The translations under genes were made by a program, and so were the position numbers. From Roseomonas sp. (GTDB taxonomy: Bacteria; Pseudomonadota; Alphaproteobacteria; Acetobacterales; Acetobacteraceae), in contig JADCGA010000021.1 of NCBI GenBank assembly GCA_020249265.1, forward strand, positions 94,886-158,885: a DNA stretch of 64,000 nt, read 5' to 3'. Each line of letters opens with the position of its first letter. Positions within the stretch are counted from its first letter, which is position 1. The notes beneath the pieces were generated by a model, which was given only the letters and a program-made list of their open reading frames with translations, was not told the DNA's origin and searched no databases. This document shows positions 17,917 through 26,708 of the stretch, piece by piece.

Positions 17917-18954
17917 ATGCGTAAATACGGCTTCAAAGCCGCCCTCGCCGCGCTTTTCGCAACCTTTGCCACCCCAAGCTTCGCGCAACCTTCTGCGAGC
18001 CCCACGCTGGACACGATCAAGGCGCGCGGCACGCTGGTATGCGGTATTCACAATGGTGTCGCGGGCTTTGCGCTGCCCGATAGCCGCGGCGTCTGGCAGG
18101 GCTTGGATGTGGATCTCTGCCGCGGTTTGGCGGTGGCGATTTTCAACGATGCGTCAAAGGTGCGCTTCGTGCCGCTGTCATCTTCCACGCGCTTTACGGC
18201 GTTGGGCGCGGGGGAAGTGGATGTGCTGTTCCGTACCTCTACCCAGACCATGTTGCGCGACACCACGCTCGGCCTGCGCCATGCGGTGACCTATTTTTAT
18301 GATGGCCATGGCTTCATCGTGAAGGCGGATGCGGGCATCAACAAGGTTGCTGAGATGCGCGGCGCCACGATCTGCCTGATCCAGGGCACGACAAATGAAC
18401 AGGTGACGGCGGATTACTTCCGCAGCATCAATACGCCGTTCCAACCTGTTGTGTTTGAACGCACCGACCAAGCGGTCGCTGCCTTGCAAGCCGGCCGCTG
18501 CGACAGTTTCGGCACGGATGCATCCCAGCTTGCCGGCGTGCGGTCTGCCATGCCGCGACCTGCGGATTGGACCATCCTGTCGGAACGGTTCTCAAAGGAA
18601 CCTTATGGCGCCTATCTTCGCCGCGGCGATGAGCAATGGTTCGATGTGGTGCGCTGGTATACCTATGCCGTGATCGAAGCCGAGGAACAGGGCATCACCC
18701 AGGCCAATGCCGAACAGATGCGCCGGACCAGCACCAATCCCAATACGCGCAGGCTTTTGGGCGTGACGCCGGAACTCGGCCAATCGCTGAAGCTTGATCC
18801 TGCCTGGGCCTATAATGTCGTGCGCGCCATCGGCAATTATGGGGAGCTTTATGAGCGCACCATGGGCGACAAGAGCCAGGTGCAATTGCCGCGCGGCCCG
18901 AACCATCTTTGGACCACACCGGGTGGGCTGATGTATGCGCTGCCGATGCGCTGA
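17917..18954 (+). CDS. Periplasmic amino-acid-binding protein (AapJ-like), orphan
   Basis: A 345-residue solute-binding protein of the polar amino acid (SBP_bac_3) class, similar in pattern to AapJ/BztA for L-amino acids. The signal peptide is MRKYGFKAALAALFATFATP with cleavage near SFA-QP. The motif TLDTIKARGTLVCGIHNGVAGF, the segment DVDLCRGLAVAIF and the C-terminal RAIGNYGELYERTMG are family-typical. The ATG at 17917 is preferred to an upstream in-frame one because AGAGG lies 6 bases ahead. No permease or ATPase genes (aapQMP) accompany it, so it must serve a transporter or sensor encoded elsewhere. Confidence 0.9.
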   Translation: MRKYGFKAALAALFATFATPSFAQPSASPTLDTIKARGTLVCGIHNGVAGFALPDSRGVWQGLDVDLCRGLAVAIFNDASKVRFVPLSSSTRFTALGAGEVDVLFRTSTQTMLRDTTLGLRHAVTYFYDGHGFIVKADAGINKVAEMRGATICLIQGTTNEQVTADYFRSINTPFQPVVFERTDQAVAALQAGRCDSFGTDASQLAGVRSAMPRPADWTILSERFSKEPYGAYLRRGDEQWFDVVRWYTYAVIEAEEQGITQANAEQMRRTSTNPNTRRLLGVTPELGQSLKLDPAWAYNVVRAIGNYGELYERTMGDKSQVQLPRGPNHLWTTPGGLMYALPMR

Positions 18955-18972
18955 GGGTTTTTGCTGAAGCTG

Positions 18973-19008
18973 AAAGGCGTGATCCATGGGAATGGGTCAC
19001 GCCTTTTT
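18973..19008. terminator. Bidirectional terminator between convergent genes
   Basis: AAGGCGTGA (18974 on) pairs with TCACGCCTT (ending about 19004) and is followed by Ts on the plus strand. It separates the ends of the binding-protein gene and the pyruvate kinase gene. The T run is better on the plus strand. Confidence 0.8.
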
Positions 19009-19022
19009 GTTTCTGGGGCGCG

Positions 19023-20678
19023 CTACTTCACAATCGCGACGCGCAGCGCATTCGTCGTCCCCGGCGTGCCGAAGGGCACGCCGGCGGTCACCACCACCTC
19101 ATCCCCGCTTTTGGCGAAGCCTTCATGCTGGGCGGCGCGCGTCGCGCGCGCCACCATTTCGGTCATGGAGTGGATTTCATTGACCTCCAGCGGATGCACG
19201 CCCCAGATCAGCGCCATGCGGCGCGCGACACCCGCGCTGGTGGTCAGCCCCAGGATCGGGCAATGGGGCCTTTCGCGTGCCACTCGCAACGTGGTGGACC
19301 CGGTGGAACTGAAGGTCGCAATCACCTCGGCTTCAATAGTCTCGGCCACCTGGCGCGCAGCGGTGGCGATGGCGCCGGCGCTGGAATGTTCGGGCGGCGG
19401 GCGCGCGGCATCGGTCAGGCGGCGCCAATCGGGGTCCTGTTCTACGCGCGCCACAATGCGGTCCATCATATTCACCGCTTCATAGGGGTATTGCCCGGCG
19501 GCTGTTTCGGCTGACAGCATCACCGCATCCGCGCCATCGAATACCGCGGTGCCGACATCAGACACCTCGGCGCGGGTTGGGCTTGGCGCGGTGATCATGC
19601 TCTCCAGCATTTGTGTCGCCACCACAACCGGTTTGCCGAGCGCGCGGGCGCTGCGCACGATGCGCTTTTGCGCGAGTGGCACTTCTTCTGGTGGGAGCTC
19701 CACGCCCAAATCACCACGCGCGACCATGACGCAATCGGTCAGCGCCATGATGGCGTCCAGGTTTTCAAGCGCCTGGGGTTTTTCCAGCTTCACCATGATC
19801 CAGGCGCGCCCGGCGGCGATTTCCTTGGCCTCCGCCACATCTTCCGGGCGCTGCACAAAAGAAAGGCCGATATATTCAACGCCCTGATCCAGCACGAAGG
19901 CCAGGTCCGCGCGGTCCTTTTCCGTCAGCGCCGGGATGGGCAGCGCCACATCGGGCACATTCACGCCCTTGCGGTCTGACAGCGGGCCGCCGACCACTAC
20001 CTGGGTTTCCAGATGGTCCGGGCGCTTATGCGTCACGCGCAAACGCAGCTTGCCATCATCCAGTAGCAGGGAAGTGCCGATTTCGGCGGCGCTGATGATT
20101 TCCGGATGGGGCAGGTTCACGCGGCTGACATCGCCGGGGGTGGGGTTCAAATCCAGCCGAAAGCTCTGGCCGGTTTGCAATTGCACCCGCCCGGCCTGAA
20201 ACCGCCCAACGCGGAGCTTCGGCCCTTGCACATCGGCGAGAATCCCGATGGGGCGGCCCACCTTGGCTTCCACGGCGCGGATGGCGGCGATGCGCGCGGC
20301 GTGATCCTCATGGCTGCCATGGGAAAAATTGAGCCGGAAGATATCGGCGCCGGCGCGGTGGAGCTTTTCGATCATTTCCGCGCTGCTGCTGGCGGGGCCG
20401 AGCGTTGCGATGATTTTGGTGCGGCGCCGGCGGCGCAGAACGGGGCGGGCCACCATGCGGGGTGCTCCTATCATGGGTTCGGAATTTGATGGGGTGGGGG
20501 CCAGATCGGGCCGCAGGCTTTCCGGCGGTAAGTTCAGCGCCTTGGAAAGCTCCGAGACGCGATCTTCCGGGATGCGCTTCCATTGGGAAACGGCGGCAGT
20601 GGAAATGCCCAAGGCGGCGGCGATCTGCTTGACGGTGCCGCGCCGGGCGAGAAGGGCTTCGAGGTTTGGGTCACGCAT
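19023..20678 (-). CDS. pyk: Pyruvate kinase with N-terminal helix-turn-helix (YdaS/Cro-like) domain
   Basis: Converts PEP and ADP to pyruvate and ATP. At 551 residues it is about 70 longer than usual. Residues about 1-50 form a helix-turn-helix: VKQIAAALGISTAAVSQWKR, then IPEDRVSELSKAL and LRPDL, a pattern of YdaS/Cro-type regulators. The kinase proper starts near residue 84 (RRRRTKIIATLGPAS). It is complete, with FRLNFSHGSH, catalytic-Lys segment MVKLEKP, signature MVARGDLGVE and ATQMLESM. The internal Met69 codon (20474) lacks a Shine-Dalgarno, so a real fusion is favoured. The promoter contains AT-rich palindromes. Glycerate kinase lies upstream on the same strand. DNA binding by the extra domain is inferred. 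Confidence 0.93.
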   Translation of the reverse strand: MRDPNLEALLARRGTVKQIAAALGISTAAVSQWKRIPEDRVSELSKALNLPPESLRPDLAPTPSNSEPMIGAPRMVARPVLRRRRRTKIIATLGPASSSAEMIEKLHRAGADIFRLNFSHGSHEDHAARIAAIRAVEAKVGRPIGILADVQGPKLRVGRFQAGRVQLQTGQSFRLDLNPTPGDVSRVNLPHPEIISAAEIGTSLLLDDGKLRLRVTHKRPDHLETQVVVGGPLSDRKGVNVPDVALPIPALTEKDRADLAFVLDQGVEYIGLSFVQRPEDVAEAKEIAAGRAWIMVKLEKPQALENLDAIMALTDCVMVARGDLGVELPPEEVPLAQKRIVRSARALGKPVVVATQMLESMITAPSPTRAEVSDVGTAVFDGADAVMLSAETAAGQYPYEAVNMMDRIVARVEQDPDWRRLTDAARPPPEHSSAGAIATAARQVAETIEAEVIATFSSTGSTTLRVARERPHCPILGLTTSAGVARRMALIWGVHPLEVNEIHSMTEMVARATRAAQHEGFAKSGDEVVVTAGVPFGTPGTTNALRVAIVK

Positions 20679-20696
20679 GGCCGTATCTTAGCAAAA

Positions 20697-20748
20697 TTAA
20701 GTTAAAATACTACCCAGAACCCGTTTAACTTAACTTTTAAAAGTTAAG
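20697..20748 (-). promoter_or_regulatory. AT-rich palindromic operator array upstream of pyk
   Basis: A perfect 20-bp palindrome CTTAACTTTTAAAAGTTAAG (20729-20748) overlaps the glycerate-kinase stop codon. The 9-mer TTAAGTTAA occurs at 20697-20705 and inverted (TTAACTTAA) at 20725-20733. All copies lie within 70 bp of the pyruvate kinase ATG in otherwise GC-rich DNA. The spacing and symmetry fit binding sites for a dimeric HTH protein, possibly the pyruvate kinase fusion itself. Confidence 0.6.
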
Positions 20749-22024
20749 CTATCAGCAAGGCCCGAAAATCATTCACATTGGTCAGCGTCGGCCCCGTCAC
20801 CACCAGATCACCCAGCGTCTGGAACAGCCGGTAGCTGTCATGCCCGGCCAGTAGCGCGCGCGGGTCAAGCCCGGCCGCACGGGCGCGAGCCAGAGTATCG
20901 GGGGTGGCGATGGCGCCGGCATTATCCTCCGACCCGTCAATGCCATCCGTATCGCCCATCAGCGCCCAGATGCCGGGGGTGCCAGCCAAAGCCAGCGCGC
21001 AGCCGAGCAAGCATTCCCCATTCCGCCCGCCTCGGCCTGGCTTGGGGCTGCGGATGGTGACCGTGGTCTCACCGCCGGAAAGCAGGATGGCGGGGCCGGG
21101 CAAAGGGTGACCATGGGTTGCGGCGGAACGCGCAATGCCGGCGAGGGCGGTGCCCAATTCCCGCGCCTCCCCTTCCAGCGCATCGCCCAGGATCAGCGGC
21201 GTCAGGCCCAGCCCACGCGCGGCAGAGGCGGCGGCTTGCAAAGCCATGGCGGGGGTCGCGATGAAGCGGTAATTCGGCGTCCCCAAGCGCGGATCGCCGG
21301 GCTTCGGGCTTTCCTCCGCCCCTGCGGCCAAATGCGCCTGCACGGCTTCCGGCAGCTTCATCCCGTAATGCGCCACCAAGGCGCGGGCATCGGCGAAGGT
21401 GCTTGGGTCCGGCACGGTGGGGCCAGAGGCAATCACACTCGGGTCATCCCCCGGCACATCGGAAATCGCGAGTGTGACGACGCGCGCCGGATGGGCGGCG
21501 GCGGCCAGCCTTCCGCCGGAAAAGGCGGAAAGATGCCGTCGGATGCAGTTCATTTCATGGATGGTGGCGCCCGAGGCCAGCAGCGCCTTATTCACGGCAA
21601 TCAGTTCCTCCAGCGTCAGGCCGGGGGCGGGCAGCGTCGTCAGCGAAGACCCCCCGCCCGAGACCAGAAACAGCACCAGATCATCCGCCCCCGCACCGCG
21701 CGCCACTTCCAGCAATGCCGTTGCCGCCTGGGCGCCTGCGGCATCCGGCACGGGGTGGGAGGCTTCAAGCACGCGCACCCGCTGCGTGGGGTAGCCATGG
21801 GCATAGCGGGTCACCACCAGGCCCTCGACTGGCGCATCGGGCCAGGCATTCTCCACGGCTGCCGCCATGACAGCGGCGGATTTCCCGGTGCCCAGCACCA
21901 TTACCCGACCGCGCGGGCGTTCCGGCAAATGCCGCGCCAGCACCTGGCGCGGATCGGCGCTGGCAATGGCAGCGTTGAACACCTGGCGAAGGGCGGCGCG
22001 GGCGGTTGCATCGGTAAAGGCCAT
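20744..22024 (-). CDS. ttuD: Glycerate 2-kinase (DUF4147/MOFRL family)
   Basis: Phosphorylates D-glycerate, here expected to give 2-phosphoglycerate, feeding lower glycolysis. It has 426 residues in two domains. The N-terminal DUF4147 part has VLGTGKSAAVMAAAVE (about residue 43) and LVSGGGSSLTTLPAPGL (about residue 118). The C-terminal MOFRL part (about 320-420) has GGRNGECLLG and DTDGIDGSEDNAGAI. The gene precedes pyk by 65 bp on the same strand, matching the ttuD-ttuE (glycerate kinase-pyruvate kinase) pairing known from tartrate utilisation loci of Agrobacterium. Other tartrate genes are absent here. Confidence 0.92.
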   Translation of the reverse strand: MAFTDATARAALRQVFNAAIASADPRQVLARHLPERPRGRVMVLGTGKSAAVMAAAVENAWPDAPVEGLVVTRYAHGYPTQRVRVLEASHPVPDAAGAQAATALLEVARGAGADDLVLFLVSGGGSSLTTLPAPGLTLEELIAVNKALLASGATIHEMNCIRRHLSAFSGGRLAAAAHPARVVTLAISDVPGDDPSVIASGPTVPDPSTFADARALVAHYGMKLPEAVQAHLAAGAEESPKPGDPRLGTPNYRFIATPAMALQAAASAARGLGLTPLILGDALEGEARELGTALAGIARSAATHGHPLPGPAILLSGGETTVTIRSPKPGRGGRNGECLLGCALALAGTPGIWALMGDTDGIDGSEDNAGAIATPDTLARARAAGLDPRALLAGHDSYRLFQTLGDLVVTGPTLTNVNDFRALLIA

Positions 22025-22105
22025 GGCGTTATTCCTTTGTCACCTTGAGTATGGCGAAGTCGCGCCAGATGGGCCATCTATAGCGGCATAATTCAGGAGG
22101 CCCCG

Positions 22106-22414
22106 ATGCCGGAATTCGACAAAGCAACCCAAACAGAATTGGAAGCCGCGGCTTTCCGCCGCTTGGTGGAACATCTGCGCGGGCGCAATGACGTGCAGAA
22201 TATAGACATGATGAACCTGGCGGGTTTCTGCCGGAATTGCCTGAGCAAATGGTACCGCGCCGCCGCCGAGGAAAAGGGCCTGCCGCTGACCGACCCCGAA
22301 GCGCGGGAGATCATCTACGGCATGCCGTATAAGGAATGGCAGGCGCAGCACCAAAAGGAAGCGTCGCCTGAGCAAAAGGCGAAATTCGCGGCTTCCGGAC
22401 AGGGGCAGCATTGA
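22106..22414 (+). CDS. DUF1244 domain protein
   Basis: A 102-residue, conserved, functionally uncharacterised protein. DUF1244 is seen in AFRRLVEHLRGRNDVQNIDM and the invariant NLAGFCRNCLSKWYRAAAEE with its CxxC-like Cys pair. It ends in PYKEWQAQHQ. A strong CAGGAGG site precedes the ATG. It is divergent from glycerate kinase and just upstream of gapR, with which it may be co-transcribed. Cysteine spacing suggests metal or redox chemistry, which is only a guess. Confidence 0.9.
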   Translation: MPEFDKATQTELEAAAFRRLVEHLRGRNDVQNIDMMNLAGFCRNCLSKWYRAAAEEKGLPLTDPEAREIIYGMPYKEWQAQHQKEASPEQKAKFAASGQGQH

Positions 22415-22467
22415 TGGCCAGCCCCCCCAAGGCTAAAGCCTCCGGCCTTCACACCGAGGAACGCAGA

Positions 22468-22737
22468 ATGGCTAAGGCCCCCGCCACGCAGGAAACCACC
22501 GAAGTCGGCGGCATTGCCGGCGAAAGGCTGCGGTCCATTGTTGAACGCATTGAACGCCTGGAAGAAGAAAAAAAGGCGCTGTCCAGCGATATCAAGGACA
22601 TTTTCGCCGAAGCGAAATCAGCCGGCTTTGATGTGAAGGTGCTGCGCGCGGTGATCCGGCTGCGGAAGCAGGAACCGGCGGAGGTGGAAGAACAGGAAAC
22701 GCTGCTGGATCTCTATCGCCGCGCGCTTGGGATGTGA
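22468..22737 (+). CDS. gapR: GapR, nucleoid-associated DUF2312 protein
   Basis: An 89-residue homologue of Caulobacter GapR, which clamps overtwisted DNA ahead of replication and transcription and aids topoisomerases. The conserved core GERLRSIVERIERLEEEKKA (about residue 18-37) and IKDIFAEAKSAGFDVKVLRA form the coiled coil and DNA-contacting helices, ending LLDLYRRALGM. The frame is open from 22411, but GAGG 8 bases before 22468 marks the better start. It follows DUF1244. Lys/Arg and AT-preference data are known for the family only. Confidence 0.93.
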   Translation: MAKAPATQETTEVGGIAGERLRSIVERIERLEEEKKALSSDIKDIFAEAKSAGFDVKVLRAVIRLRKQEPAEVEEQETLLDLYRRALGM

Positions 22738-22752
22738 TGCGCCAATGGGCAG

Positions 22753-25017
22753 CTACCGCGCATCCGCGCGGCGCTGCCCCGAAGCGTTTCGGCTACGCAC
22801 ATAGTAATCCGTGCCCGTGCCGGGATTGTTGATGTAGAATTCATCGCGCGGGAAAACATCCGTCAGCGGCGCTTCCTCACGCTTCTGCCCCGGCAGCCAT
22901 TGCAGCGGCGTGCCGGCAAATAGGCTGGGCCAATCGCTGAAATCCTTATTGCCCGCACGCAAATGCGCCAGATGTGCCGGTTTGGCGAATTCCGCGGCAA
23001 GCTTTACCGGGTCAAAGGGGATTGGTTCATTTGAACCGATCATGACCCCCGCCGGCATCAGCAGCAGCGCATGGGGAAAGACCGCAGCAAAGGTTTCCAC
23101 CGCGCGCTGCGTCGGCGTCCATTGAATATAAAGGCCACCCGGCGCCAAACGCCGCCGCGCCTGTTCAATGAATTCCGCGCTATAGAGAAGGCCGGAATGG
23201 GACCCCTGCGGCAAAATGGCGTCCGCCTCAATAATGTCGTAGCGCCGGTCTTCCTTGGCGAGCGTGCGCCGACCATCGCCATATTCCATCTGCCAGCGCG
23301 GGTCCTTGAACATGCGCGCGATGGGACCTTCCGGGTAATGCTGCCCAATCTCCTCAAGCGCTGTCAGCACTGGCGCCACCAATTCAATGGCGCGAATCTG
23401 GCTTTCCGGGCGGATACCCGCAGCCCAGGGCGTGCCGCCACTGCCAATCCCAATCACCAGCACTTCCTTCGGGTCAGGATGGATCAGCGGCCCAACCGCG
23501 CCCAGGAATTGATGGATGGAAAGAAAAGGAATGCGCCCCTGGCTGAAGCCCTGGATGAAGAAGGGGCCTTCTGCCACGCCATCCGCGCCCTTGCTGTCGC
23601 GGAAAAACGCCACGCCCGAACGATCCTCTGCCCAGGCCACCATATGGCCCGGCCCTTCCGCATGCATGCGTGACCAAAGCCCGGCATTGCCCGGCATGAG
23701 CAAAAGCGCGAGTGCAGAGGCAATGGCGAGGCCCCCTTCCACCGGCCGCCGCCAGCCGCCATGCCAAAGCCAGCCCAGCAGCAGCAAAAGTGAAAGAGCG
23801 GCCAGCAGCTTGAGCGTGCCCGCCGTGCCCAGAAAATGCAGCGTGATCAGCCCGGTGAAAATGGACCCTGCCGCATTGCCGGCGATATTGGCCAATTGCA
23901 CCCAACCGACCCGCGTGCCGACACTCGCCAAATCCTGCTGCACGGCGCGCTGCACAAAGGCGAAGGTCATGCCAATCAGGAAGGAAGGCGGGCCTACCAC
24001 CAGCACGGCCAGGAAGATGGTCATCGCCAGCGCCCCGCCATGCAGGCGCGAATGATCCACCGCCATCAGATCAGCAATGGGCCAAAGCGGCATGGCGAGC
24101 CAAAGTGCCGCCAGCAAAACCACCGCCAGGACAAAACCCGCCCCTTGGGTGATGAAAAAGGCCGGGCGAGGGTCCTTGAGCTTCCGTACCATGCGGGCCG
24201 CAAAGGCCATGCCAAGCCCATCGGCCAGCAGAAAAATCCCAAGCACGGTCGGGAAAAGATAGGCGTGGTATTGCCCTACTTGGCCCATGATCCGGACCCA
24301 GAGGATTTCCAGCGCAACAATCACATAGCCCGAAAGAAAGACCAGAAAGCACCAAAGCGGCAGGCTTCCAAAGGGCGCATCGCCATCCTTGGTGGCGGGG
24401 CTCGGCGCCGGCAAAGGCAGGCCGCGCAGCTGCGGCAGTAGGGATAGCGCAAGGAGAGCCGCGAAAATCTCCAGCCCGGCCGCCAGCCAAAGCGCGCCCA
24501 CGAAGCCAAGATTGCCGACGAGAAACCAGCCGCCAAGCAGCGCGCCAAGCCCGGCACCAAAGGTATTGAGGCCGTAGAGCAAGCCAATCCGCTCTGCCAC
24601 GGTGTCCAGCGCCGTTGAAACTGCACGCGCTAAAAGCGGCAAGGAAGCGCCCATGAGCGTGGTCGGCAGCACAAGCCCCGCGAAGCAAAGCGCGAAGATC
24701 ATCGCCGGGTCATCCACCACCCCGGCCAGATCGGTCGCCAGCCAATCATACAAAAAGGCCTTGGATAGCAGGGCAAAAATGCCAACGCCGATTTCCGCGA
24801 TGGCAAAGCCAATCAGCGCGCGTGCCGGCGTGATTCGGTCAGCGATCTTGGCACCAATGATGGAACCAATGCCAAGACCTGCCAGGAAGGCGCCCACCAC
24901 CAGCGCGGCAGAAATTGTGTCTGAGCCGGCAAAAATGCCCAGCATCCGCTGCCAGACAATCTGGCACAGCAGCGCGGCAAAGCCAGACACGAAAAAGGCA
25001 ACGGCCAAACGAGGCAT
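22753..25017 (-). CDS. Fused membrane (MFS-like) - spermidine synthase-like protein
   Basis: A 754-residue fusion. Residues about 1-440 hold some 12 hydrophobic segments beginning FFVSGFAALLCQIVWQR, typical of membrane proteins annotated as fused MFS/spermidine synthase. Residues about 460-740 carry a SAM-binding fold related to spermidine synthase, with VLVIGIGSGGTPWAAG (about residue 523) and DIIEADAILPQGSHSG (about residue 600). The latter deviates from the aminopropyltransferase pattern DVIIVDS-P, so polyamine synthesis is doubtful. It is convergent with gapR. A membrane-linked methyl- or aminopropyl-transfer role can only be inferred. Confidence 0.82.
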   Translation of the reverse strand: MPRLAVAFFVSGFAALLCQIVWQRMLGIFAGSDTISAALVVGAFLAGLGIGSIIGAKIADRITPARALIGFAIAEIGVGIFALLSKAFLYDWLATDLAGVVDDPAMIFALCFAGLVLPTTLMGASLPLLARAVSTALDTVAERIGLLYGLNTFGAGLGALLGGWFLVGNLGFVGALWLAAGLEIFAALLALSLLPQLRGLPLPAPSPATKDGDAPFGSLPLWCFLVFLSGYVIVALEILWVRIMGQVGQYHAYLFPTVLGIFLLADGLGMAFAARMVRKLKDPRPAFFITQGAGFVLAVVLLAALWLAMPLWPIADLMAVDHSRLHGGALAMTIFLAVLVVGPPSFLIGMTFAFVQRAVQQDLASVGTRVGWVQLANIAGNAAGSIFTGLITLHFLGTAGTLKLLAALSLLLLLGWLWHGGWRRPVEGGLAIASALALLLMPGNAGLWSRMHAEGPGHMVAWAEDRSGVAFFRDSKGADGVAEGPFFIQGFSQGRIPFLSIHQFLGAVGPLIHPDPKEVLVIGIGSGGTPWAAGIRPESQIRAIELVAPVLTALEEIGQHYPEGPIARMFKDPRWQMEYGDGRRTLAKEDRRYDIIEADAILPQGSHSGLLYSAEFIEQARRRLAPGGLYIQWTPTQRAVETFAAVFPHALLLMPAGVMIGSNEPIPFDPVKLAAEFAKPAHLAHLRAGNKDFSDWPSLFAGTPLQWLPGQKREEAPLTDVFPRDEFYINNPGTGTDYYVRSRNASGQRRADAR

Positions 25018-25169
25018 GACCGGAAAGCTCCCCCAGAGGCGGCATTTTCACCGCGTTGTCTTTAGTGCCCGCAAATTACGGCGAAATTACCGCATGGCAA
25101 GTGCCCATCTTGCCGGAAACCGCCCCTCGGCGCAGGCTGCGCCCCGAAACGCCAAGCGGAGAGTCGGCA

Positions 25170-26708
25170 ATGAATGGTGCGGAAAGTCTGGTCCATACAC
25201 TCATAGGTAGCGGGGTGGATGTGTGTTTCTCCAATCCCGGCACGAGTGAAATGCATTTCGTGGCAGCCTTGGACCGGATCCCGGGCATGCGCTGCGTGCT
25301 GGGCTTGCAGGAAAATGTCGTGACCGGCATGGCCGATGGCTATTGGCGCATGGCGGAAAAGCCGGCCTGCACCTTGCTGCATTGTGGCCCTGGCCTCGCT
25401 AACGGCTTGGCCAATCTGCATAATGCGCGTCGGGCACGTTCCGGCATTGTGAATATCACGGGTGATCACGCCACCTATCACCGCCCCTATGACGCGCCGC
25501 TGACCGCCGATACCGAAGGCTTCGCCCGCGGCGTTTCCGCCTGGGTGCGCACTTCCACCGATTCAACCAAGGTGGGCGCCGATGCGGCAGTGGCGGTGCA
25601 GGCGGCGCGCACCTCACCAGGCCAAATCGCAACCCTGATCCTGCCCGCCGATACCGCCTGGAATGATGGCGGCGTTGTCGCGGCTGCCCTGCCGGTGCCA
25701 TCGGTGCCTGAGGCCGACCCGCATGCCATCCGCAATGCCGCGCGCATCCTGCGTGAAAAGAAGAATGTGCTGATCCTGCTGGGCGGCCCCAGCTTGAGGG
25801 AAGGCGCGCAGTTGCACGCCTATCGCATCGCTGAGGCAACCGGCGCGCGGCTGCTGGCGGAGGGCTCAAACGGCCGCACCCAGCGCGGGCGGGGGCGCAT
25901 CGCCCTCGAACGTGTGCCCTATTACGTGGACCAGGCGGTGGATGCGCTGAAATGGGTGGAGCATCTGATCCTGGTGAATGCCAAGGCGCCGGTCGGCTTC
26001 TTTGGCTATCCGGGCAAGCCTTCGCTGCATTACCCGCCCAATGCCGAAGTGCATGTGCTGACGCGCTATGAACATAACGCCGAAGTCGCCTTGGCCGCGC
26101 TGGCCGAGGAACTGGGCGCGCCTGCCATCGCCATCCCTGATCGCGGCCCGCGCCCGGAAGTGGTGCGCGGAGCACCAACACCGGAAGGGCTCGCGCGCGT
26201 ACTCGGTGCGCTGATGCCGGAAGGGGCGATCATTGCCGATGAAAGCGTTTCCTATGGCCGCGGCTTCTTCCCGGAAACCCATAACGCGCCGCCGCATGAT
26301 TGGTTGCAGATCACGGGGGGCGCCATTGGTTGCGGCATGCCTTTGGCAACCGGTGCTGCGGTGGGCGGCGGAGGCCGGCGCGTGATCAATATGCAGGCCG
26401 ATGGTTCGGCCATGTATACGGTGCAATCGCTTTGGACTCAGGCACGCGAAAAGCTGCCGGTGACAACCGTGATCATTTCCAACCGCAAATACGCGATCCT
26501 GCTTGGCGAATACCGCAATGTCGGCGCCAATCCAGGCCGTACTGCGATGGATATGATGGACCTCGGCAATCCTGATATCGGCTGGGTGAAACTGGCCGAG
26601 GGCATGGGTGTGGAAGCCGCGCAGGCAACCACGCTTGATCAGGTCGCGGATATGATGAGCCAAAGCTTTGCCCGTCCGGGCCCCTTCCTCATTGAATTGG
26701 TGGTATGA
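25170..26708 (+). CDS. Thiamine diphosphate-dependent enzyme, acetolactate synthase/benzoylformate decarboxylase-like
   Basis: A 512-residue TPP enzyme. The TPP-activating Glu lies in GLQENVVTGMADGY (about residue 46). The Pyr domain is followed by a central domain. The PP domain carries the cofactor-phosphate/Mg motif MQADGSAMYTVQSLWTQARE (about residue 408), where GDG is replaced by ADG as in some family members, ending in NRKYAIL. Genes like this are commonly named acetolactate synthase large subunit, but no small subunit is present and 512 residues is short for IlvB. A decarboxylase or carboligase of unknown substrate is more likely. Start 25170 follows GCGGAGAG. Its stop overlaps the SDR gene by 4 bp. 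Confidence 0.82.
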   Translation: MNGAESLVHTLIGSGVDVCFSNPGTSEMHFVAALDRIPGMRCVLGLQENVVTGMADGYWRMAEKPACTLLHCGPGLANGLANLHNARRARSGIVNITGDHATYHRPYDAPLTADTEGFARGVSAWVRTSTDSTKVGADAAVAVQAARTSPGQIATLILPADTAWNDGGVVAAALPVPSVPEADPHAIRNAARILREKKNVLILLGGPSLREGAQLHAYRIAEATGARLLAEGSNGRTQRGRGRIALERVPYYVDQAVDALKWVEHLILVNAKAPVGFFGYPGKPSLHYPPNAEVHVLTRYEHNAEVALAALAEELGAPAIAIPDRGPRPEVVRGAPTPEGLARVLGALMPEGAIIADESVSYGRGFFPETHNAPPHDWLQITGGAIGCGMPLATGAAVGGGGRRVINMQADGSAMYTVQSLWTQAREKLPVTTVIISNRKYAILLGEYRNVGANPGRTAMDMMDLGNPDIGWVKLAEGMGVEAAQATTLDQVADMMSQSFARPGPFLIELVV

